Shown here one piece after another: positions 49,558-60,659 of a stretch of DNA of 64,000 nt. The stretch is from the NCBI GenBank assembly GCA_002914805.1, contig JXTB01000140.1, positions 659,614 to 723,613 on the forward strand, in the 5' to 3' direction. The DNA is from Parasponia andersonii (Eukaryota; Streptophyta; Magnoliopsida; Rosales; Cannabaceae). Position 1 is the first letter of the stretch. Each line of letters begins with the position of its first letter. The notes under the pieces were generated by a model, which was given only the letters and a program-made list of their open reading frames with translations, made no database searches and was not told where the DNA came from. The position numbers and the translations under genes were made by a program.

Positions 49558-52500
49558 TTGATAATCAGGTCAAGTTTATTATCAGCAGAAATTTCCTAAT
49601 TAGAAACAAGCCTGCAGTTGAGTTGTCCTGGAACATCATATGAAATGCCAATATATTATTGAGAGGTCATAATTAATAAATTAAGTCTCACCTAAAGTGT
49701 CATTATAAACTCTTGATATAACAGATTAGCACCTCATACGATGCCTTATATCATTACTCATAGTTTTATGTTAGAAAAGAATAATCTCTAGTTTCTTTTC
49801 ATTAACTAACAAATGCAGACTCTAACATAACTAGCTAAAGGTTTGATAATAATGAGTAACTAAGAGTATATATGGTAAGAGGAAGAAGTGGAAAAAAGGA
49901 GAGGAGTGAGCAGATTATTGGATAGACGTAAGGTATGATGATTCTTTGGTGGAAAGGATTTTAGGAGGGAATGGATGACAAAGGGAATTCAAATACTCAA
50001 TTTTAACCGATTTTCAATCTTTCTAAAATTAGAAAGCATTGGGGTGGGAGATGCCTACTCAAGTGGTTCATCTATCTTCCCTAAGTAGTATGGATTTCCT
50101 TAGTTAGGGCGTTAGCTTAAGATGAATAGAAAAAATGGTTTCGTTAGATTAATTAATTGTTTGGATAAGGTCATAATTTTCATTGTTAAGTCAATGTGAC
50201 CATTTGAGTTTTGACCGAATAAAAATTCTTTGTTAAGATACTTCTTTGAGTAATATAGTAAGTCTAGGTACACAAAACTAAAACTATGGTATCATTTTTA
50301 AGCATATATAAAACGTAAAATAATATGATCCATTCTGAGATAAAATATAGTTAAAAACGCCATTTAGAGTAAATTCTTTTGTGCAGATTTTTGTGCGCCT
50401 AACATTACTCGATTCCTGCTAAAATGATGCATTTTAGGAAAAATAAATCAATAAGCATTTAACATACCAAACACTAAAATTAACCAAACTAATTAAACAT
50501 ACTATATTAACATTTTTTTTGAGTGGAACATACTATATTGATGAACTATATGTAAAGCTTTTATCGGTTTTAAAATACAAAATTAATAGAAGTTTAAACA
50601 TAAAATTTAGCCGATGAAATTTGTAAAATAATGCGTATAATTATTCAAACATTTTAATCTACTTATAAAATGTACAAATTGGTTTGGGTCTTTTACTTTT
50701 CAAATGAAAAATGCAACTGATCCTTACACAATTGAATTTCAAAAACTCTCGTCCAATCCAATTTGCACATGATTGCTTATCTGCACTTTGCAGATTTTTT
50801 AAATTGGTTTGGTCGATTTAATAATAAATTGGTTTGGTCAATTTGATAATTATTTCTAAGTTACTTTACCTCCAAAAAAAAAAAAAATTGTGAATGTATA
50901 GTTGACACAAAGAAAAAAAACAAAACAGAAAGAGGAAATTTGATTTCTTACGGTAATTTTTCTAAAAAAAATTGAAAAATCTCAGATTTTAAAATTAATT
51001 GAAAAATTCCGAATTTTAATTAGAAAAATACCCATTACTTATAAGAAATTTTTTAAAAAATATATGATTATGTAGGTCATCAACTCCTATCCCAATTTTT
51101 AACCAAATTAAAATATTTTGTGAGAAAGAAAAGGGGGATCATAACAAATTGACCTAAATGTTCGTTTTTCAAATATTATAGCAAAATAACTAATGTATCA
51201 ATGATTATGCGAATGGTAAAATATGATACACTTAGAGGGTAAAATACTCGGCGCATAAATTAAAGTGGGTTTATAAATGGATATACCAATTGAAAAAAAT
51301 AGATATATACTATCATTTAGCTATAAAAAGAAAAAATAAATTTATTAAAATGAAATATAGCTGATAAGAGAGTCAGATCGACCCATTAGTATGGTGGAAT
51401 TAATGGGATGGCTAAAGCACAGTATGGTGCAATCATGTAGGCCGTGCCGAGCTAATTAATAAATATGTATATTATTATCATTTTTTTTTCCTACACTTAC
51501 CTATGTGCTAATAATAATTATCTTTCAAAGGTTATTAAAGAGATTGTTGAAATAGTTGGCTGCCAACCTATTGAGATGCTTCTACATACTCTCTCTTGAT
51601 ATTTCTTTACCTTGACAGACTTTCAATCAAAAGAAAAAGGAATAATTTTCGAATAATTATGATTTTATGATTACATAGGTGCAATTCAAATCTATTTAAG
51701 ATGTACTTCTATTTTTGAAATTCTTGTTTATAAATTTAATATCTATGAGATACTTTTCTACAAAATAAATATTCTTTCAAATATTCTCAAGTTTTTTTTT
51801 TCCTATATAAACTTTTACATTAAATTTACTTTTTGTTTTTAATGAATTCAAATTATTTGAAAAACAAATTGATAAATGGGACACAAAAACTAATAAAATT
51901 TACTAATTAGGTAGATCAATTTCAGCCCAAAAAGATAAGCACATTTAGGCACGTGGGTTGGCACGACACATTAGAGTATGAGCCAATAATTTTATATTAT
52001 AGGCTAGCATGATACGACACAACTAAAAGGTAAGTTATACCTAACACTGTATGAAAGCATATTTGTATCTAACTTAAATAGATCGTCCTGGCATAGCATG
52101 TCATATTTTACATTTTATATATAATTAAGTGTAAGAAAAAAAAAAAAAAGACAATGTAATTTCTCCAAAGAGATAATTGTGACCGTCAAATTTCCTTCAA
52201 GATACAGTGAGAAGAAAAAAAAAGAAAAAAAAAGTGAACTTAATGATAAAATAAACATCGTAATCTATATTTTTATTTTTATGAAATAAAACAATTATAT
52301 TTTGAAGAATTATTGCTTATGTTTATCCACTTTGAAATATTAGAGGTATACCATATTTTATAGTTAATAATGTAGAAATTTAGCTTTAATTAAAAGATAT
52401 ATATATATATATATATACCATGCATTTGTTACTTATTTACATCTTATAAGTATTTATTCTCTATTTCATGCATTAGTTGCTGTTTTTTTTTTTTTGTTGA

Positions 52501-52744
52501 AAGAATAGGGGAGGAAGGGACGACCAGCACGACTACTTTCCGTAGGCGTGACCATAAGAGCCCCAACTACATTCAAGAATGTTACGCAAGACTTTAGAAA
52601 TGGGTGTGCGAGTCGCCACCATCAGACGATAGAGTGAGTCACATGAATCTCATTTTATATATTTTTATATCATGCATTAGTTATTATATCTTGTATATCT
52701 TTGTTCTTTAATTTATATAACTAAAATTATTCTGATTTTTAAAA
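49558..52744. other. Intergenic, no gene seen
   Basis: A/T-rich spacer without recognisable exons. It includes poly-A at about 50875-50887, TA repeats at about 52397-52418, and a segment at about 51910-52100 with GGCACGTGGGTTGGCACGAC-type words, as in hAT subterminal repeats, but with no definable ends. A GC-richer stretch at 52500-52650 is described in the findings. Confidence 0.4.
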
Positions 52745-52985
52745 GCTTTTGTTCAAGTATTGTTTAAAACATGCCTTAGAGCTGACGTTAAGGCTTGATA
52801 GATAAGAATTGTCGTCATGATTAATTGTAACGGAGTGGCTCATGGTATTGCCAAGTGGGCTATCTAACTGTTCATTGATTAGGCTTAGATGTTCCTCTTT
52901 GTGGATTGAGAATCCTGTTGTAAATGATTGCAGATCTTTCTTTTAAGAAATGAAAGTTCTATTATATTTCATAAACCGTGAAGGC
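52745..52985 (+). mobile_element. 3' fragment of a LINE (non-LTR retrotransposon) with RNase H tail
   Basis: One frame reads NCNGVAHGIAKWAI, the C-terminal signature (N-x-VAH-LAK-A) of the RNase H domain found at the end of plant L1-type LINEs and related RNase H-like proteins. Another frame then reads LWIENPVVNDCRSFF. The segment ends in AAATGAAAGTTCTATTATATTTC, as LINE 3' UTRs often do. Only the tail is present and the frame is broken. Confidence 0.6.
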
Positions 52986-54307
52986 TAGATTTTCTTTTTT
53001 AAGATAAAAAATGGACTGTTTGAGAGAATGTCTTTCACATGTCTTTCACATATTCCATAAGATTAATTTATATATTACCATAATTTTTAAAAAAACACAG
53101 ATAATATATAAGGATCATTGATAATTTATTGTATTTAACACTTATTCTTAAAGGGCAGGATAAATTATATGATCCAACACCAATTAAGATCTACATCCGT
53201 TGAAAAGAAAAATAACTCAACTCATCTACTTAATAAATTTAATTAAATGAAGAAAATTTCAAATTCAAAATATGATAAAGAGACTTATAATCTACATAAA
53301 ATGTGGTACCACAAATTTTTAAATCTAGATCTAAATTTATTAGAAAAAACAAAAAAATTCTCTCGTCTCTACGAGGCGTTCCTTCTCAAACTTAATTTTA
53401 TGAGAGCAGCAATAAAGCTTTTTATTTGAGAGAGAAAATCAGGTATAGAGAGAAGGAAAAGAGGGTTGTTATCGTGCAAAGGCTCGATAATTGTTTCCAC
53501 ACCAAAAAAAAAAACTTTCACAGTACAATACATATATAATACATATATAGGATAAGCTATTCGCCTACTAGCTATACACAATTAAGCAGTTATATTCAGA
53601 TTTGGTACAATCCTCAAACCAAAGTAAAATAAGCACTTTTCACCCACATATTAAAGTTGTTTTAACGAGATTATTTCATGAAATGTATACAAGACTATAC
53701 TGCAGCATCAAAAAGGCAATTATTTGTTCAGGAACAAATGTGTTTACAATAGTTGTTCTGTCTCTATCAAAATATTCCTCCTCAAAAACTTAAACAAAGA
53801 AGACTTCTATGAACAGATGTTCTAATCATGATAATCATGATCATCTGTTGGCAGCGGCTACATATCATGATGTAATAGACAAATGCATATGAACAGACGT
53901 GCTAATATCATCTGTTGGCAACGGCTACATATCATGATGTAATAGACAGATGCATTAGTTCACAAGCTAAAGCTGTAAGTACAACCCTCTTTGCAGTCTT
54001 GGTGGTAGGGTGTGTTGACAGGTTGCTCAAGGTCAGTCATTTATTCCATGGTTTTCCGAGGGTTGGAGAGTGGGAAAAAAAAATGTAGTAGTTCCTTTTT
54101 TAGACCTTCTCTCTTGTTAGTGCTCATTCATTCTTTTGGTTCATTCTTTTGATGACGTTCGGTGGAAGAATGTTCATTCTTCATTTGTATTGCCTTCTTC
54201 AGTGATGACTCCGCACTATTAAAAAAAAAAAACAAATTAACTCATGTTAAATTATCAGTTTTAAAATATGAGAAATGAAGTATACATATATTATCATCAA
54301 TCTTAAT
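52986..54307. other. Intergenic with a short duplication; 3' flank of the LOB gene
   Basis: No gene is seen. About 70 bp is duplicated (53811-53888 and 53891-53957). Both copies carry GAACAGA, CATCTGTTGGCA, CGGCTACATATCATGATG and TAATAGACA. The part next to 54307 may be the 3' UTR of the LOB-domain gene. Confidence 0.6.
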
Positions 54308-55054
54308 TTACCTTGACTCACAGTGTTCTTTTGATTCAATAAAAGATTGTCGATCATCAGCCATAGTACCAAATGGAATATCACCATAATAAGAAACATC
54401 TACTTCTTGTTGACTAGGGTATTGAAGTTGGGATGCAAATAAAGTCTGTTGAAGTGCTGGTTCGACATCATTAGAACTAGGGTTTTGAATCGTGATTGGC
54501 TTAGCAAAATATTCATGATGACCTTGATCACCACTTATATAAATACTATTATTAATTCCCTCAGTAAGAGACCCATGATTTGAAAACACTGGTAGAGACT
54601 CGTAATTTGAAAACATTGGAAGAGACGCCGAATTGAATTGATGATGAATATATTGTTGAATCGGAACATCATCATTGGAAGAGCATTGGATTTGCTGTTG
54701 CTGATACTGATCTTTGCATATAGCAAGACTTTTGTGAACGAGACGAAGCTCTTCTAGGTGTTGCTCTAATTGAGTTTGAAGCTGTTTGATAATACCTAGA
54801 CATCCATGAACTGGAAACCGAGCTCTCATAGCGGATTCAAATATAATAGAGGTCATGGCATCTTGTTTGTGTTGGGGACTCACCTGTTTAAGAATATTAT
54901 TAATATTGCGTACACCAAATAAGCGATGCGCATACTGAAACTTTTCAGGTTGATCGGCTGGAAAAAACGGAGCAAGTGTACAGTCCTTGGAACACTTTCT
55001 TCTCTGGTATTTGCAGGCTGCACACGCTTGGCTTGTGCCTCCTTTTATTGTCAT
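54308..55054 (-). CDS. LOB-domain (LBD/AS2-like) transcription factor
   Basis: A 248-residue frame starts at ATG 55054 (MTIKGGTSQ). The C-block CX2CX6CX3C is at residues 11-25 (CAACKYQRRKCSKDC). The GAS-type block follows (LAPFFPADQPEKFQYAHRLFGVRNINNILKQ), then DAMTSIIFESAMRARFPVHGCLG and a leucine-zipper-like coiled coil (IIKQLQTQLEQHLEELRLV). The C-terminal half is rich in Gln, Ser and Asn, as in activation regions. LBD proteins bind DNA as dimers and control organ boundaries, lateral roots, pollen and vascular patterning. The block sequence looks closest to the LBD22/27 group, from memory. An upstream in-frame extension of 60 residues to 55234 was rejected because it lacks family similarity and precedes the conserved MTIKGG start. 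The gene is intact. Confidence 0.9.
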   Translation of the reverse strand: MTIKGGTSQACAACKYQRRKCSKDCTLAPFFPADQPEKFQYAHRLFGVRNINNILKQVSPQHKQDAMTSIIFESAMRARFPVHGCLGIIKQLQTQLEQHLEELRLVHKSLAICKDQYQQQQIQCSSNDDVPIQQYIHHQFNSASLPMFSNYESLPVFSNHGSLTEGINNSIYISGDQGHHEYFAKPITIQNPSSNDVEPALQQTLFASQLQYPSQQEVDVSYYGDIPFGTMADDRQSFIESKEHCESR

Positions 55055-55317
55055 TATAAGCACAAAATATTGTGCTATGTAATGATGTGGGGACGCCGGA
55101 AACAAAGTCAAGCAGAAGATTATGGAGTAATAAGGGATTGAAAAAGACTTAGCTGACGATGAATATGTCATCGTTTGATCGTGATTAGTGATATGCAGAT
55201 TCGCCTCTGCTTCAAAACATATGAGGTGTAACAAGAAGGACCAAGTAAAGCTTGAAATTTTCCCTAGTCAAGAGGAGAGGTTCTTTGACCTTTAATGAAG
55301 TGTGTGACCGGTAAACA

Positions 55318-55326
55318 TATTTATAT
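55318..55326 (-). promoter_or_regulatory. Possible TATA box of the LOB-domain gene
   Basis: TATAAATA on the minus strand, about 265 bases upstream of the start codon. The position is reasonable for a gene with a leader of about 230 bases. Confidence 0.4.
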
Positions 55327-56374
55327 CGGCGAAAAAAAAATTAAAAAAAAAAAAAAAAAAAATAAAAAAGCCTTTTGGGAAAAAAAAAAATCTGTGATCC
55401 ATTTTTCGTACTTCAACTAAGAAAATTTCCGTACGCTGATTAAATTAATTTTTTTCTTCTGGCAAAAGATTTCTTTATTATTTCTTGTTTTTTGAGGGAA
55501 AAAAAAAAAGAAAGCAAAATATCTTTTCTTTTTTTTTTTTTTCGGAAAAGAAGAATAAATTTGTATACACTTTTCAGATCACATTATTTTGAATGGTAAC
55601 TGACTTTTCCTGAAAATAAAATAATAATGATAATAATATCTAGCTGATGATATCTATTGTTATATTTTAGGTTCTTATAAAAGAATAACCAAATTTTGAG
55701 GACATTTTTTTGTAAATGTTCATTCTTCAAATATTATAACAAAATGATCAATCTTCAAATATTATAACAAAATGATCAATATTTTAGTATATATATTATA
55801 TGTAAAATGTTATATATTCAGTATAAAAATTTATAAGCTTAATACATAAATTAAAACTGGTATATATCAAGTATAAAAATATATCAACTTTATCATTTAA
55901 TTATAAAAAGAGAAAAATGAATATTTATCAAAATTAAATTTAAAAAATTAACGTCCACCAAAATTTCTCTATATTTTTATTTATTTTTATACTAAAAAGG
56001 TAGAATGTGCAATGTGATCTCTGGCCTCTACTACTTTTAGACCAGTTCAAATAAGCTTGTAACCCACTTATTGTGTTAACGTTACACGTACGGCTGATGT
56101 ATTATACATACATACTTTAGTATCAAGACATTAATTGTACGTGTAGAGATCTAAGCTAGGAACACAATAATTCATTAGTACTTTTAGAGTTCGTTCCGTT
56201 CCGTTATAATGGTAGAATAGTAATGGTAATATTAATCAGAATAGAATGGAAAAAGAATAATAATTTAATTGTGTTGTTTGTTTAGAACAGTAGAATCAAT
56301 AGATGAACAGATATTCTTATATTTGGTTAACTATGAAATAGAATGAAATTAGTTATATATAAGAATAGCGAAAA
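55327..56374. other. Intergenic, A-rich, no gene seen
   Basis: Contains long poly-A (about 55330-55365) and poly-T (about 55530-55545) tracts and a short direct repeat (AATCTTCAAATATTATAACA near 55720-55780). No coding content. Confidence 0.5.
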
Positions 56375-57710
56375 TCCTCGGTAAGGTATAGCACCGCGGG
56401 GCTCCGCCTCACTGAAGCACGCTTACCCCACAATAAATGGGGCACTATGTGGTACAGTGCCCTGTCCCGAACTAGATTTGATCAAGGTGGGTGGGGTGGG
56501 GAAAACCCACCCCGTTTATGGCATACACTACTTTTCTTTTTCATTTTTTTTAAAGTTAAAATCTTAGTCTTGTGTTTATTCTTCTCTTTTTTGGATATAT
56601 TTATCAAAACATTAATATCAAACTTATATATTAGGAAAATTTTAATATTTTATTTTGAGTTTAAAATTCTATAATTTTCTTGTAATATATTTTTCATTAT
56701 TTTTCTTTTTTTGGAGTTATCGTATTATAATGTTATTTTTCTTTTTTGAAATCATCTACTTGTAATGTTTATATTTAAGTATTATATATTTGTTGGATGA
56801 GCTATTCCATTATTCTTCTTGAAATAAAAACAAGATTTACATTTAAAAAGTAAATCAATTACAGTTGTACAATAAAAATAATAAAACCTGCAATTATTTG
56901 ATAAACATATTCACAATTAAAGGAAATCAATTCCAATGGCTAAAAGAGTATGAGAAATCTCTCATATACAATATATGATTAATAAGTTTGGAAAGAAAAC
57001 TTTTCGAAACATTAATTTTTCATAAAACTTAAGTCATTTAACCAAAGTCGGCCAACTAGAGCAAGCTTAATTGATCCAAGGCTTGAGAAATGTGTGTGTA
57101 AGTTTGGAAGATCATGAGTTCAAGTCTTGATAGTGTATGTGTGTGTATGTGAGTTATTTTTCTTTAAGCGCCACTTTTTTAAAAAAAAAAAAAAATCATT
57201 TGACCAAAGTCTTGATGTTTTATTATTATTATTATTTTTTGTAAAAAAAAAAGAGGAGTTTTCTCTTTCATTAATAGAAATATATATAAGTGATCAACTA
57301 CAATCTTGTTTCCTATAATAACTATGGCTATTAATTTTTCAGTTTAATTTAAATAATTAAAGAAAAATGCAGACTTTTTTGAAAAGGACAAAAATAATCA
57401 AAGATATTGTCTTTAATAAGATAGCCATAAAAATCAAACTAAAAGTAAGAAAAAATATAAATAAATAAATACATGAATATTTTTCATATACTCTATATGA
57501 TTAGTTAATCAAGAAATTTAAATTTATATAGATAAGATCCAATATTTTTTTCTTTTTTTAAAAAAATTGTCTAATATTCTACTTTTCATTAAAAAAAAAA
57601 AAACAAGGGAATAGGGCAAGGCGGGGTGGGGCAAACCCTGATGCGGGGCGTGGCAGGTTTTCGAAAGCCTTGCCTTGCCTTGCCCTGCGCCATTTACACT
57701 TCTAGCTCTA
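56375..57710. mobile_element. Possible hAT-like element with GC-rich termini
   Basis: Two strongly GC-rich islands (56380-56520 and 57600-57700) bracket an A/T-rich interior. The islands hold GGGGTGGGG/CCCACCCCG and GGGGTGGGGCA/GCCTTGCCTTGCC words. The right edge reads GCGCCATTTACACTTCTA, the reverse complement of the TAGAAGTGTAAATGGCGC type start of hAT elements. The left edge is less clear and no 8-bp duplication was confirmed. No transposase is visible inside, so a non-autonomous element is the best guess. Confidence 0.4.
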
Positions 57711-57719
57711 TAATGACAA

Positions 57720-58300
57720 AAATACTCTTTAGTTTAAAACGAATATTTTAAGAGTTTAAATTACATTTATCATTAAATTATATTATTAATTAAATTATTA
57801 TTTTATTAAATTATGTTACACTTAGCATTATTTTATTTTGTCAATTAGCTTATTCATTTTTTATTAATTAAATTATTATTTTATTTTACATTTAGTATTA
57901 TTTTATTTTATTTTGTTATTTTATTAATAAATTTTTTATTAACTAAATTATTTTACATTTATAAATAATTTATTTCATTACTTTCTCTAGTTATTTTACT
58001 GATTTTTTATTAAATAAATTATTATTTTATTAATTATTTTACATTTAGCGTTATTTATTTATTAATTTTTTTCAGTTAAATTATTATTTTATTAAATTAT
58101 TTTATATTTATAATTATTTTATTTTATTGTATTATTTTATTACTTATTTTTAGTTAAAATATTATTTTATTAAATTATTTTACATTTACCATTATTTTAT
58201 TTTAATTTATTTTTTATCAATTAAATGAATATTTTATTAAATTAAATTATTTTATTAATTATGTTATTAATATTATTTCATAATTATTTTTTATATTTAA
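57720..58300. repeat. Degenerate tandem A/T repeat
   Basis: Words TTATTTTACATTTA, ATTATTTTATTTTA and TAAATTATTATTTTATT recur every roughly 60-75 bases across the whole stretch, with almost no G or C. It is simple-sequence-derived and has no gene. Confidence 0.75.
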
Positions 58301-58559
58301 ATAAAAAAGCATATTTGATAAGAAAGAATATTTAAAAAGCTTCGTAAAAAGAATATTTAAAAAGCTTCATAAATAAAAATAAAAAATTATTATTTTCTTC
58401 ATAAAATATGTATTCTTAATAGTTTTCTATTTTTTATTAATATTACATTTTTTATACAAGTTTAATTGGGGAAGAGAGAAAAAAAAACTAATAAAATGGA
58501 ATGAGTTTCGACCCAAAAACTATAACAAAAAAGACATTTCAAGACGCTTTTAAAATGCT

Positions 58560-58790
58560 TTGAAAGACCTTTCATAGAGCCCGTGAAAGCGCCTTGGTTC
58601 CGGGTGCCATAATTAGCTCCGGCTACCAAGGCACTTATAAGGCACATGAGCCATAGAAGATCTTTCATAGTGCCTGACATACGCCTTGGAATCCAAGGAT
58701 ACCAAGGCACTCAAAAAGCATCTTGGTAGGTCTACCAAGGTGTTTTCTAAGCTCTACCAAGGTGCTCAAAAAGTGTCTTTGTATTCTGAT
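58560..58790. repeat. CACTA subterminal repeat array
   Basis: At least six copies of a CCAAGGYRCT-like motif appear, some inverted to form hairpins (for example GCGCCTTGG...CCAAGGCAC). These are probable binding sites for the element's own DNA-binding protein, by analogy with En/Spm. Confidence 0.65.
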
Positions 58791-60659
58791 GGATGTTTTT
58801 TTTTAAGGTACTCCATAAGCGTCGTGGAACATATTTCCAAGAAATATTTTAGATATATTTGTCTATACTCTTTAGAATTTTATAAATATAATATAAATAT
58901 ATTACATATGCCAAATATTTCAAACAAAATAGAGTATAAATATAAATTTACGTGCTAACATTGAATAAAAATTACGAACTTAACAATATAATCATAGTCC
59001 ATAATATAAAAGTAAGTAGATGATGAGTAAATTAACATGGTAGAACTACTTAACATAATAACTTGATAATAGTCTATAAACTAAGTATATACATTAATTT
59101 TCTAAGCAAAAGTAACATGATCATCAAAGACTACATAGTTTAGATGAACAAAGATTAGGAACCTCAAATGAGAAATTGTATTAGTTCTTTGATTTACTCT
59201 TCAAGAAGTCTATTGATATCATCCTTTGTGTAGAAATTTTTTCCATTAAACTACAAATTCAAATACCTTATTTGTTAGAAAGTGATCAATTAAACTCTAA
59301 ATTAGAAGAGAACTAATAGAACATACAATTACATACTATACATACAAGTCTTGTTCAATGTTAATTGTATGTTTTCAATGATTTCTAATTGAACTAATAA
59401 AACATACAAGTCTTGTTCAATGATTTCTCTCATAAATTTATATATATAGAATCTGTACTCAACACTTGTCAGTTGTCTTGGGTACTATATATAAAATTTG
59501 AAAACATAAGTAATTTTAATTAATCTTCCACCGAATAAGTGTTATCAATTCAAATTTAGTACCATTATTAACTTATAAACCGGATCATTTGGTCTTCCTT
59601 TCTTCCCTTTTTCTGCATTATATATATTGAATGTACTTTGAATTAAAAATGTGCAAACATAAGAAATAAAAGAATAGTAATAGTAACCATAAGTAAAAAT
59701 ACCATAAAAAAACTAAAGTATAACAAAATAACTATTAGAGAACTTACTCAATCATTATTAAACTAATTTCCTCACGGAGAACTAAGCTGAGTGGATCTAG
59801 AAACTATGCATAATTTTTTAGAGGATAAATGATAAATAACAACTAATGTTCCCTACTCATAAAATTGATGATAAAGATTATTAATAAAGTAATAATTAAC
59901 TTCACATCCAAAGTAGTTGATATGATAATTTGTTAAGTTTAAAATCTTATCGATGATTCTAAGGTATAATTAAAAATTGATGTTTATAATTAGAAATTGA
60001 TGTTCATTCTCCATGGATAACATCCGGATTGCTAAAGTTATAGTATGATCCTCACATGGACCATCTTCTATAGTAAATGCACTAGAATCCATAAACATAT
60101 ACATATCTTGATAGCTATATTGCTTCACTAAACAGTGTCAACTCTTATAAGTACAAAATTCGATGTGAATCAAGGATTATATTATATAATTGTTAATTAT
60201 AGATACATGTATATATATCAAAAAAAATAAACTTCTTACCTCATGTATAACGTAATAGGCATGGCCCCAATATTTTGTATCATGAAAAACTTAATTATGT
60301 CTTCTTTGAATATGGGCAAACGAAAAGCTTCTCTAAACACTTTTTTATCAAAGGTAATATGAACAGGAACACTTTCATCTGCTTCTTAGATGGTATTCAA
60401 TAGTAACCTTATAGAAGCTAGTGCACCATTAATTCTAAACTACGTTTGTATAACAGATTCTACTTTCTTTCTTTGTGAATGTACTCTTTCTTGTGTTTAA
60501 GGTGGTTATGATTATGAAGACTTATTTTTCCCTATTTGTTGCCTATTTATATCATTAAACTCCTAAAATCAAAATAAATGATGAAATATTAACAAACAAG
60601 TTAATAATTCATATTGTAATTCGATAAAGCATGAATTTATTTAGAAAATGGGTCTGCAT

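Noticed and set aside
55055-55234. 60-residue N-terminal extension of the LOB-domain protein
   Set aside because: LOB proteins of this group begin at or near MT(I/L)KGGT; the extension is unrelated sequence, probably leader.
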